10,201 bases of DNA from an uncultured Erysipelotrichaceae bacterium (GTDB lineage: Bacteria; Bacillota_I; Bacilli_A; RFN20; CAG-826): the NCBI GenBank assembly GCA_900321535.1, contig ONWJ01000142.1:1-10201 (forward strand). The letters run 5' to 3'. The stretch's first letter is position 1. Each line of letters opens with the position of its first letter. A program made the translations under genes and the position numbers. The notes under the pieces were generated by a model. The model worked only from the letters and a program-made list of their open reading frames with translations, searched no databases and was not told the origin of the DNA. Shown here piece after piece: positions 1 to 7,642 of this stretch.

Positions 1-777
1 GAACTCTTCGGCATTGGGACTGGCAGCTTCGCCTTCGTCTTCGGCAGACAGTTGCTTTGGACCCTTATCTGGGCGTTCTTCGCGACCTTCACCTGCTTCT
101 TCGGCGGCTTATTACTTGCTTTATTGCTCAATTCCAAGCGTACCCGCTTCACCAAGGTGTGGCGTACCGGCTTTGTCCTTACCATCGCCGTTCCGCAGTT
201 CGTCTCCTTGATGCTCATCCGTTATTTCTTGGATGATAACGGCATCGTGAACACCTTGTTGATGCAGTGGGGCATCATCCACGAATCCATCCGTTTCTTA
301 ACGGACCCATTGACCACAAAATTCACCATCATCGTGGTCAACTGCTGGGTTGGCTTCCCGTATTTGATGCTCATGATCTCCGGCATCTTGCTCAACATCC
401 CAGAAGATCTTTACGAATCCGCCCGTATCGACGGCGCTGGCCGCGTCAAGATGTTCTGGTCGATCACCATGCCTTACATCATGCAGGTTTGCACCCCTTA
501 TCTTATCTCCAGCTTTGTTTCTAACATCAACAACTTCAACGTCATCTATCTTCTTACGATGGACGGCGCTTCTTCCAACCAGGCCTATATCGACGTCAAC
601 GCCCGTGAGTCGGACTTGCTGATCACCTGGCTCTACAACATGATCACCTCTGGGGCGGAAAAGAAATATTATCTTGCCTCTATCATCGGTATCATCATGT
701 TCGTCATTTCAACGGCATTCACCCTGATCACCTTCAACCTCACCACAGGTGGTAAGAGAGAAAGGAGGATGGGATAA
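1..777 (+). CDS. ABC sugar transporter permease, MalF type (5' partial)
   Basis: Inner-membrane subunit of an ABC importer, probably for galacto-oligosaccharides given the two GH53 galactanases downstream. The frame is open from base 1, so the start lies upstream; 258 residues are visible. Several hydrophobic membrane spans are evident. The cytoplasmic EAA loop, which docks the ATPase, is at about visible residues 137-158 (ESARIDGAG, then a conserved Pro). The MalF-family stretch NNFNVIYLLT follows at about residue 177. The C-terminus is basic (GGKRERRMG), as expected for a cytoplasmic tail. The TAA stop shares one base with the next ATG (TAATG), so the two permeases are probably translated together, consistent with a MalF/MalG heterodimer. 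In Bacillus subtilis the equivalent next to a GH53 gene is GanP. The family is certain; the substrate is inferred from context only. Confidence 0.93.
   Translation, partial: ELFGIGTGSFAFVFGRQLLWTLIWAFFATFTCFFGGLLLALLLNSKRTRFTKVWRTGFVLTIAVPQFVSLMLIRYFLDDNGIVNTLLMQWGIIHESIRFLTDPLTTKFTIIVVNCWVGFPYLMLMISGILLNIPEDLYESARIDGAGRVKMFWSITMPYIMQVCTPYLISSFVSNINNFNVIYLLTMDGASSNQAYIDVNARESDLLITWLYNMITSGAEKKYYLASIIGIIMFVISTAFTLITFNLTTGGKRERRMG
761..768 (+). promoter_or_regulatory. Ribosome binding site of the MalG-type permease
   Basis: AAAGGAGG lies 8 nt before the ATG at 777. It matters because it fixes the start of the unusually long permease: the N-terminal extension of about 120 residues is therefore probably translated and not an annotation error. 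Confidence 0.8.
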
Positions 778-2000
778 TGGAAATTTCACGTCGCAATCCA
801 TGGCGTGCCGTCGTCGTTGGCAAAGACGGCAAAAAACGCAATATCCAGCTCCTTGGTGGAGTCGGAACCGATGAACTCATCGCTTTCGGCGTTACACTCG
901 CAGCGGGTGATCGCCTCCATCTTGTCTCCAGTGGCCGCAACATCGGCTTCAGCGGTGTTAACCGCGACGAGTCCGATTGCCAAGACGGCAGCGGGGATAT
1001 CGTCATCGGCAAAGACGGGGTCTATGACTTACATCTTTCTACCAAGGTTTTGGGTGCCGAAACTCTCGATATCTTTGCAAAACGGCCAGATTCTGATGAA
1101 TTAGCAGCTACGCAGCATCGCAATTTATCCAAGATGCGCAGCAAAAGAGCAAAGGAGACCATCCTCACCATTCTCCATAACTTGCTCATCGCATTGCTTG
1201 TCTTGATTTGGCTCATCCCAATCATCTGGTTGATCCTTGTTTCTTTCACCGGCGGACTCTCTGGTCCGGTTATGACCCAGTTCTTCCCGAAGGTCTGGTC
1301 GATTGAAAACTACGTGACGTTGTTTACCAAGATCGACTCGATCAACATGTTCCCACGTTGGTTCTTGAACACCTTGATCGTCTCCGTCTGCTCAACGATT
1401 CTCTCCACTTTGATGATTCTTGCGACCGCTTACGCTTTCTCAAGATTCCAGTTCAAGAAGAGAAGAGGATTAATGAACATCTCCATGGTCATCGCCTTAT
1501 TCCCTGGCATGCTTACCATGTTCGTCTCTTACTTCATCTTCCAATATGTCTTCCACCTCAATGTTGGCCTTGTCCGCTTGATCATCGCCTATTCGGCTGG
1601 TGCGGCGCTTGGTTACTTGGTCGCGAAGGGCTTCTTCGATACCATCCCGATGGAAATCGACGAAGCGGCGAAGATCGATGGTGCTTCCCGCGCCCGCATC
1701 TTCTTCCAAATCCTCGTCCCGCTTTCTAAGCCAATCATCGTCTATACCTTGATCACCTCGTTCATGGCGCCTTGGGTTGACTTCGTCTTCGCGAAGATGA
1801 TCCTTGGCAATGATGCCTTGGTTCAGGACTACACGGTTGCCTTAGGCTTATTAAGTTTCGTCGGTCAGATGAACATCACGGATTGGTTCGGCGCCTATGC
1901 CGCTGGCTCGGTTGTCGTCGCAATCCCGCTCTCCATCTTGTTCCTCTCTGTCCAGAAATACTATGTTGGCGGCGTCACCGGCGGTGCCGTGAAAGGATAA
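777..2000 (+). CDS. ABC sugar transporter permease, MalG type, with N-terminal extension
   Basis: Second membrane subunit of the sugar importer, partner of the MalF-type permease before it. At 407 residues it is much longer than typical MalG proteins (about 280). The extra length is an N-terminal region, residues 1 to about 120. It is rich in alternating hydrophobic and polar residues, Gly and Asp, has no membrane span, and looks like a small beta-sandwich (GDRLHLV, then GSGDIVIGKDGVYDLHL at about 71-87). A basic stretch (KMRSKRAK, 119-126) precedes the first span (about 129-157), so by the positive-inside rule the extension is cytoplasmic. Further spans follow. The EAA loop is at about 295-316 (DEAAKIDGASRARIFF, then a conserved Pro). 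The start is set by a strong Shine-Dalgarno and the TAATG junction. The permease family is certain. Resemblance of the extension to carbohydrate-binding beta-sandwiches is an impression only. In B. subtilis the counterpart would be GanQ. Confidence 0.93.
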   Translation: MEISRRNPWRAVVVGKDGKKRNIQLLGGVGTDELIAFGVTLAAGDRLHLVSSGRNIGFSGVNRDESDCQDGSGDIVIGKDGVYDLHLSTKVLGAETLDIFAKRPDSDELAATQHRNLSKMRSKRAKETILTILHNLLIALLVLIWLIPIIWLILVSFTGGLSGPVMTQFFPKVWSIENYVTLFTKIDSINMFPRWFLNTLIVSVCSTILSTLMILATAYAFSRFQFKKRRGLMNISMVIALFPGMLTMFVSYFIFQYVFHLNVGLVRLIIAYSAGAALGYLVAKGFFDTIPMEIDEAAKIDGASRARIFFQILVPLSKPIIVYTLITSFMAPWVDFVFAKMILGNDALVQDYTVALGLLSFVGQMNITDWFGAYAAGSVVVAIPLSILFLSVQKYYVGGVTGGAVKG

Positions 2001-2004
2001 AGCG

Positions 2005-2823
2005 ATGCAGCCATCCATCCTTGATGTGTCTTACTATCTCGAGCTTGCTTTACGTGAAGCGGGGAGAGAAGTTTGCATCGCGGATAAGCGCATACACTTC
2101 ACCCCCAAAGACTATCCGGTGATCCATTATGTCTATTCCGGTCAAGGGGAATTCATCTTCGGAGGCAGGACCTATTTGCTAAAAGCAGGCGACTGCTTCT
2201 TCATCCCCGCCGGAGAAGGCGCGACCTATCTTCCATCCACTGAAAACCCCTGGTCCTATTTCTGGATCGGGGTGGATGGATCGAAAGCATCCACGTTGCT
2301 TGAACGCGCTGGATTATCCAAAAATAACCCGGTTTTGCACGATAAAACGAAAAATTGGAAAACGCATTTCGAATCCATTTATGACTCTTTCTATGGAAAA
2401 GGAAGGTTCGAGATCGAATGCCTTGGACATTTGCTTCTCTTACTTTCCGATATGGTCGAAGGGTCACGTGAACACAGCGCCCCCGACGCATATGAAAAAG
2501 GCCACATCCAAGCCGCGAAGGCTTATATCAGAAACAACTTCCAATTCCCCATCACCATCGTTGATGTCGCACGTTCGGTATCCGTCTCGCCGAATTACCT
2601 TGCCAACTTGTTCGCTAAGCAAGGCGAGGTCTCTCCCAAGCGTTACCTGACGGACGTGCGCATGGACGCCGCCTCGAAACTATTATGTTCTAGTTCCTCA
2701 AGCATTTCCGATGTGTCGAAAGCAGTGGGATATAGTTCCCCGCTGCATTTCTCAAAGGTGTTTACGACCTATTATGGCGTATCACCGCTTCATTACCGTA
2801 ACCAAGGAGGTAAAATCCAATGA
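2005..2823 (+). CDS. AraC-family transcriptional regulator
   Basis: Cytoplasmic sugar-responsive transcription factor, 272 residues, a normal length for the family. Residues about 20-100 form a cupin-like sensing domain of the AraC-binding type (VIHYVYSGQGEFIFGGRTY, then LKAGDCFFIPAG), which would bind a small sugar. Residues about 165-268 hold the two helix-turn-helix motifs. The first is around ITIVDVARSVSVSPNYLANL; the second carries the family signature (DVSKAVGYSSPLHFSKVF, then GVSPLHYR). GAAAGGA lies 7 nt before the ATG, and the gene begins 4 nt after the permease stop. Its TGA overlaps the next ATG (ATGA). Its place inside the operon, between transporter and enzymes, suggests that it controls this locus, perhaps with positive feedback. 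The effector and operator are not visible here; the operon promoter is probably upstream of the window. Confidence 0.94.
   Translation: MQPSILDVSYYLELALREAGREVCIADKRIHFTPKDYPVIHYVYSGQGEFIFGGRTYLLKAGDCFFIPAGEGATYLPSTENPWSYFWIGVDGSKASTLLERAGLSKNNPVLHDKTKNWKTHFESIYDSFYGKGRFEIECLGHLLLLLSDMVEGSREHSAPDAYEKGHIQAAKAYIRNNFQFPITIVDVARSVSVSPNYLANLFAKQGEVSPKRYLTDVRMDAASKLLCSSSSSISDVSKAVGYSSPLHFSKVFTTYYGVSPLHYRNQGGKIQ
2804..2811 (+). promoter_or_regulatory. Consensus ribosome binding site of the GH53 lipoprotein
   Basis: AAGGAGGT matches the full anti-Shine-Dalgarno consensus and lies 8 nt before the ATG at 2820, inside the end of the AraC gene. It predicts strong translation of the galactanase relative to the regulator whose stop codon it overlaps, and confirms the start used for the signal peptide. 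Confidence 0.8.
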
Positions 2824-5567
2824 AGAAACGAATCCTATTCGTCCTCTCGTGCGCCGCTGGCATGTTAATGGCCTGCGGTGGCAACAATCCTCAGCCTGCT
2901 ACGACCACGGGCGATCAATCTACCGGCGGCCAAGCAACGACTTCAAAGCAAGACTATTCTAGCGTCGAAGCCATCTCCGTATCCGAATACAAGCCAGATA
3001 TCCCGGTTGAAAGTGGTTCGGAAGAGCTCATCAACGACGAAGCTTATGAATATGACAGCATCAAGGTGAATCCGGTCACCAATCTCGTCAATGACTTCGC
3101 GTTTGGCGCCGACTTATCCGCGGTTGCGGAAGTCGAGGCCCATGGCGGCGTCTATTATGACAAAGACGGAAAGCCTGGCGATGTCTTCAAGATCTTAGCC
3201 GATAACGGCGTGAACTACTGCCGTCTCCGCCTTTGGAACGATCCATATAGTGATACCGTCAAAGACGCGGATGGAAACCGCCTCCCGTATGGCGGCGGCA
3301 ACAACGACTTGGCCACTGATATCTATCTTGCCAAGCGCGCCAAAGCGGCAGGCATGAAGGTCCTCTTGGACTTCCATTATTCTGACCACTGGGCAGACCC
3401 GTCCAAATTCTTTGTTCCAAAAGAATGGCAAGACGAATTCCTTTCCGATATGCCATCCCTTCTTGGCGAATATACCGCTGGCGTACTTAAGGCGTTTAAA
3501 AACGCTGGTGTTACCATCGACTCCGTCCAAATCGGTAACGAAGAGAATACCGGTCTTGCTGGCTTCCGCTTCAATGAAGCTCCTGATGGCATCGCCGCGA
3601 TGGTGAAAGCGGGTGTTGATGCTTCTCGCAGCGTCTTCCCTGAGATCAAAACCATGATCCATCTCACCAACATCAAGACCAAGAAGAGCTGTCAAAACTT
3701 CCTTGCCGCGATGGCAGAAGCCAATGTCGACTATGACATCGTTGGCCTCTCCTATTATCCATTCTGGCACGGTGAGCAAAATAACCTCACTTGGATGATG
3801 GAATACATCAAAGACACCTATAACAAGCCATCTTGGGTTGTTGAGACCTCCTATGGTTTCACCGATGAAGCGACCGAATGGGCGTCTAATCAATATGGTT
3901 CTCACCTTGAAAATGCAGGTGGCTATCTCACCTCTTGGCAAGGTCAAACCACGGCGATCCGCGATATCGTTCAAACCATCGCCAACGCCAAAGATCACTG
4001 CGGCCAAGGCTGCTTCTATTGGGAACCAGCATGGCTTCCAGTAAGAGGTTCCACCTGGGCCACACCAGTTGGGCAGTATTACAACGCTCACGGCCGTGAT
4101 CCATATAACTTCAAAGCCTCTACCGCCTATAAGAAAGGCAATGTCGTTGCCTATAATGGCGAAATCTATACCGCCAAAGAAGATGTGGCGGCTGGCGAAT
4201 GGGATGCTTCCAAATGGGAAGTCACCTATTCTGAATTCTCCTGCCGTTCCGCATGGGCGAACCAAGGCTGGTTCTCCTTCACTGGCAAAGCTCTTCCTTC
4301 CATCAGCACCTATAAATTGCTCCAAGACGGCTCCAAAGCCGCGACCGAGCATATCTTAGGCATTCGCGAGAACGAAATCGAAGTCACCGTCAACCTCCGC
4401 GAAGGCGTCAAACTTCCTTCCACCGCGTTAACCTATTCTGACTTCGACGCGCTTCGTACTGCTCCAGTTATTTGGAGCCAAACCGATCTCGACGCGATCG
4501 TCGATGATGGCACCTTCACCGTCAACGGCACCGTTTCCAGCGGTTCTGATACCTATAACATCGTTGCTAATGTCATTGCTCAAACCAACTGGGTCGATGA
4601 TTTCTCCTTCGAGAATCAGCCAGAAGGTGAGCAAGTCGCAGTCAGCGCTCCATGGGAAGCAACCTCTAATGTTCCAGGCGGCGCTCGTATCGAAGCCAAA
4701 TCGGAAGGCAACCTCGATGGCAGCAAATACTTCCACTGGTATAGCACCTCAGAAAATACCTGGGAACTCAGCCAAACCATCACGGTTACCGCCGCTGGTT
4801 CCTTCGACCTTGCCACCCGTATTATGGCGGGTGCGATGAAGAGCGACTACAAGGTCTTTGACATCTGGTATGAACTCAATGGCGGAGAAAGAGTCAGCAA
4901 GTCGATTCTTGACTCTGTTAAGGGCTATGGCTCACCTTTAGCGAAGTACATGGTTCGCGTCGCGATTGACGAAATCGAACTCACGGGTACCTCCAATACA
5001 CTCAAAATCGGTCTTTATTGCGAGCAGCAAGGCGACGCTTGGGGACATTGCGATGTCTGGTCATTCTCCAAACATCAAGAGCAAGCTCCGGTCGATGAAA
5101 ACGAAGGCTTCGAACTAACCAATAGCATCGGCGCGACCATTGGTTGGACCTATGATGAAAATAGCGGCGCCATGAGCGTTGTCGATAACAGCGGTGGTGA
5201 CGCGGTTGGCTCTCCATCTACCTGCGCGACAGAAATCCATTTCTGGTCTGACAAAGCTTATAACTTTGCGATGCATAAGCAGTTGAAAGCGCTTGAAGCT
5301 GGAGACTACACATTTAGTTTCTACATCAACGCCGATAAGCCTGAGAACTTTGATAAGTTTGAATTCTATTACTTCGTGGATAACAGCAACGAAACCATCG
5401 TTGATCTTAAAGCGAAGATGAATCCAAATGGCTGGGCTTCTACCGCGACCCTTGTTTCTGTCGATGGCATTAACTTAGCCAAAGCTGGCGATCTTACCAT
5501 TGGATTCCGTGTGAATGGCAAGGCTGGTTCTTGGGGACACTTCACTGACCTCCTTCTTGCAAAATAA
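2820..5567 (+). CDS. GH53 arabinogalactan endo-beta-1,4-galactanase, multidomain lipoprotein
   Basis: Surface enzyme predicted to cut internal beta-1,4-galactosyl bonds of galactan or type I arabinogalactan. It has 915 residues. A lipoprotein signal peptide (MKKR, hydrophobic core, lipobox LMAC with Cys19) is followed by a Thr/Ser/Gln/Gly-rich linker to about residue 48. The GH53 barrel spans about 92-422 and 474-502. Expected catalytic residues are Glu241 (acid/base, in QIGNE) and Glu342 (nucleophile, in VVETSYG); RLRLWNDPY (135-143) is a family hallmark. A segment resembling a CBM5/12 chitin-type binding module (STAYKKGNVVAYNGEIYTAK to WDASKWE, about 428-470) interrupts the barrel before its last strand. 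Then come an Ig-like domain of bacterial Big_4 type (about 516-587) and two related beta-sandwich modules (about 590-751 and 762-915), both ending in a WGH-containing motif and probably CBM61-like galactan-binding. The start overlaps the AraC stop. Family assignment is very secure; the accessory-module names are inferred by eye. Related to GanB of Bacillus. Confidence 0.95.
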   Translation: MKKRILFVLSCAAGMLMACGGNNPQPATTTGDQSTGGQATTSKQDYSSVEAISVSEYKPDIPVESGSEELINDEAYEYDSIKVNPVTNLVNDFAFGADLSAVAEVEAHGGVYYDKDGKPGDVFKILADNGVNYCRLRLWNDPYSDTVKDADGNRLPYGGGNNDLATDIYLAKRAKAAGMKVLLDFHYSDHWADPSKFFVPKEWQDEFLSDMPSLLGEYTAGVLKAFKNAGVTIDSVQIGNEENTGLAGFRFNEAPDGIAAMVKAGVDASRSVFPEIKTMIHLTNIKTKKSCQNFLAAMAEANVDYDIVGLSYYPFWHGEQNNLTWMMEYIKDTYNKPSWVVETSYGFTDEATEWASNQYGSHLENAGGYLTSWQGQTTAIRDIVQTIANAKDHCGQGCFYWEPAWLPVRGSTWATPVGQYYNAHGRDPYNFKASTAYKKGNVVAYNGEIYTAKEDVAAGEWDASKWEVTYSEFSCRSAWANQGWFSFTGKALPSISTYKLLQDGSKAATEHILGIRENEIEVTVNLREGVKLPSTALTYSDFDALRTAPVIWSQTDLDAIVDDGTFTVNGTVSSGSDTYNIVANVIAQTNWVDDFSFENQPEGEQVAVSAPWEATSNVPGGARIEAKSEGNLDGSKYFHWYSTSENTWELSQTITVTAAGSFDLATRIMAGAMKSDYKVFDIWYELNGGERVSKSILDSVKGYGSPLAKYMVRVAIDEIELTGTSNTLKIGLYCEQQGDAWGHCDVWSFSKHQEQAPVDENEGFELTNSIGATIGWTYDENSGAMSVVDNSGGDAVGSPSTCATEIHFWSDKAYNFAMHKQLKALEAGDYTFSFYINADKPENFDKFEFYYFVDNSNETIVDLKAKMNPNGWASTATLVSVDGINLAKAGDLTIGFRVNGKAGSWGHFTDLLLAK

Positions 5568-5588
5568 CCGACTTTTGTAGGTGATTTT

Positions 5589-7409
5589 ATGAAAACTGAT
5601 TTTGTTTTGACTCTCATCCACAGGCCAGAAATGGCGCCTGAATACGCGCAGAAGATCACGCAGTCAGGGAAAAAGGATGAGCTTGGGGACGACTCCCTTT
5701 TGGATGAGTCCCTCCAAATCTTCTTATTCCAACAAGAGACCGCTCATAAAAACGGTCTCAAAACCACAATCGAAATGACCTACGCCTCGTTGTTCTCCGA
5801 CGAGGTCGTAGGCCTTGCCAAAGAGCATCACGAGAAATATGGCGATGAAATCGCTTTGACCCTCCTTGGCCTACCTTGCCCTCAATTTGAAGAGAAATAC
5901 AAAACCAAGGATTTCTGCATTTGGATGTTCTCTAACGAAGATAAGATGGCAATCGTCGATGACTGCTTCGAATTCTTCAAAAGAAGATTCGGATTCTACC
6001 CAGCATCCACCGGTTCCTATTACCTTGATGCATTCACTATCAACTACATCAAGGAAAAGTATCCGATGGTGAAATGCGCGGTTGCGACTTGCTTTGAAGA
6101 AGGCGTTAAGGCTTATCACACCACCAATAACTCTTGGTATACCTTCATGGATGGCGGTCCATGGGCTCCATGGATTCCTTCTAAGGTGAATTCGGCGATG
6201 CCTGCTTCCGATAAGAGCGATGATTCTGGCATCGTTGCGATTCCACATCTTTCTCGTGACCCGATGGCGTGCTTCGATGGCAACGGATCGAACTTCGGTA
6301 CCCACCCGCAGAACGTCCTTCGCGGCATGATCTACGAAGACAATGAGCTTCCTTATTTCTTCAACCTTGTCGACATGTTCATTCAGCAGGGCAAATACAA
6401 TGATGGCCATGCTTATAACATGATGTTCGTTGGGCCAGGATGGCTGAACAAACTCGGCCGCTGGGAAGCCCCTTATGAATTGCTTAAGAAGTCTTATGAA
6501 GACGCTTTAGCGTACTATGGCAAACTCAAGAAAGAGGGACGCCTCCGCGATATGACGATGGAAGAATATGCCGATTACTATCGCGCAGAACACCCAGATT
6601 ACAACACTCCAGAAGTCGCGCTTTGGCAGGACATCCTCTATGGTTCGCAGAAACAATACCTTTGGTACTATGACCCATTCCTTCGTTGCTGCCTCGACTT
6701 CAACCAAGGCGGTGCGATGATTGATCTCCGCAACTACGCAGCCAAGCTCGATATCCCAGTCGGCATTGGAACCGGAAATGCGTATAACGCTTCTTATCCA
6801 TACATCATCCAAGCCAATTATCGTGCCGGGTATTTCACCCATTATGCTGGACAAGGGACTTTGAAATCCTGCCGCATCAAATACGGCAATGAGATCGCTG
6901 ACCTTGCCTTAGTCCGAACGATGGCGACCTATTCCAAGGTCGACGGCAACACGGTCGCGACGACCGATCCATTCGAGATCAAGTTCTCCGCGGGAAGCTT
7001 GAAGATGCAAAGCCGTTTCACCTTCATCAAAGGCGAAGGCAAGATCATCTTCGAACGTATCATTCTCGAGAACCCGAACAACCTCGAAGTCGAAATCGAG
7101 GATTACCTCGTCGGCACCTATGGCAAGGAAGAGTATTCCTTGGATATGACAGGCATCACGCTTGGCATCGACGGTGCTTCTAAAGTCGAGATTCCATATC
7201 TCTACAAAAATAGAAAACTTGAGGGCAAAAACGGAATTTCCTATGCAAAAGTCCCTCAAATTGATACCTACATCGAAGTCGGCGGAGACGATACCGCCCC
7301 TGTCGCAGAGGAAGGCATTGCCTTCTCGCCGATGTTTGGTCTCATCGCCAAAAAGAAATGCAGCAAAGGAGTGCTCAAATCATGGCTCAAGCTAAGAAAG
7401 GGAAACTAA
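5589..7409 (+). CDS. Protein of unknown function, possible NodB/GH57-like barrel
   Basis: 606 residues, no signal peptide or membrane span, so probably cytoplasmic. I do not recognise it with confidence. The first half (about 1-310) alternates predicted strands and helices and reads like a sugar-active barrel of the glycoside hydrolase/deacetylase type: EIALTLLG at 87-94, FGFYPASTGSYYLDAFTI at 134-151, and an aromatic, sugar-site-like stretch NNSWYTFMDGGPWAPWIP at 180-197. Residues about 310-440 are again aromatic-rich (QKQYLWYYDPF, 355-365). The last part (about 460-600) looks beta-rich. It may belong to the uncharacterised DUF3863/DUF3864-type families known from gut bacteria, but this is from memory and weak. 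It begins 21 nt after the GH53 lipoprotein with AGGTGA 4 nt before the ATG, and its end overlaps the zinc-ribbon gene by 28 nt. Context suggests intracellular processing of imported galactan fragments. Confidence 0.85.
   Translation: MKTDFVLTLIHRPEMAPEYAQKITQSGKKDELGDDSLLDESLQIFLFQQETAHKNGLKTTIEMTYASLFSDEVVGLAKEHHEKYGDEIALTLLGLPCPQFEEKYKTKDFCIWMFSNEDKMAIVDDCFEFFKRRFGFYPASTGSYYLDAFTINYIKEKYPMVKCAVATCFEEGVKAYHTTNNSWYTFMDGGPWAPWIPSKVNSAMPASDKSDDSGIVAIPHLSRDPMACFDGNGSNFGTHPQNVLRGMIYEDNELPYFFNLVDMFIQQGKYNDGHAYNMMFVGPGWLNKLGRWEAPYELLKKSYEDALAYYGKLKKEGRLRDMTMEEYADYYRAEHPDYNTPEVALWQDILYGSQKQYLWYYDPFLRCCLDFNQGGAMIDLRNYAAKLDIPVGIGTGNAYNASYPYIIQANYRAGYFTHYAGQGTLKSCRIKYGNEIADLALVRTMATYSKVDGNTVATTDPFEIKFSAGSLKMQSRFTFIKGEGKIIFERIILENPNNLEVEIEDYLVGTYGKEEYSLDMTGITLGIDGASKVEIPYLYKNRKLEGKNGISYAKVPQIDTYIEVGGDDTAPVAEEGIAFSPMFGLIAKKKCSKGVLKSWLKLRKGN
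7365..7371 (+). promoter_or_regulatory. Ribosome binding site that decides the zinc-ribbon start
   Basis: AAAGGAG lies 10 nt before the ATG at 7382. The upstream in-frame ATG at 7358 has no such site and would add only eight residues before Met9 (MQQRSAQI), so 7382 is the better start. The site is inside the preceding coding region. Confidence 0.65.
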
Positions 7410-7642
7410 ATTTCCGTTGCCCGGTTTGTTTCAACCGCGACCTCGACATCGATATGTTCTACGATGAAGAGAAACATGAATATTATTGCATTCGTTGCTG
7501 CTTCCACGGCGACGAGAAAAAGGTTCTTCAGTATAATGAGATTTGCAAGATGAAATACGGTCACCTTGCAGATCGTTTAGAACCGATTGGAGCGGATAAC
7601 GAGCCTCTCCATTTCCACCGGTATCAGAAAGGTGAACTATGA
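7382..7642 (+). CDS. Small zinc-ribbon protein of unknown function
   Basis: 86-residue soluble protein with two Cys pairs, CPVC at 13-16 and CIRC at 36-39 (followed by a third Cys, 40), the spacing of a zinc ribbon. The N-terminus is basic (MAQAKKGK) and the tail is mixed, charged and His-containing (FHRYQKGEL). The sequence between the knuckles (LDIDMFYDEEKHEYY) fits a beta-hairpin. Zinc ribbons of this size bind nucleic acid or serve as protein-protein adaptors; nothing here decides which. It overlaps the 606-residue protein gene by 28 nt and shares an ATGA junction with the following GH53 gene, so it is tightly built into the operon. That is unusual for a polysaccharide locus and suggests a partner role to one of its neighbours. 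A longer form starting at 7358 (94 residues) is possible but lacks a ribosome binding site. Confidence 0.8.
   Translation: MAQAKKGKLNFRCPVCFNRDLDIDMFYDEEKHEYYCIRCCFHGDEKKVLQYNEICKMKYGHLADRLEPIGADNEPLHFHRYQKGEL

Noticed and set aside
3195..4352. 385-codon open frame on the minus strand
   Set aside because: It lies fully antisense to the catalytic part of the GH53 lipoprotein, whose family motifs are unmistakable; the antisense frame is open because of the sense codon bias.
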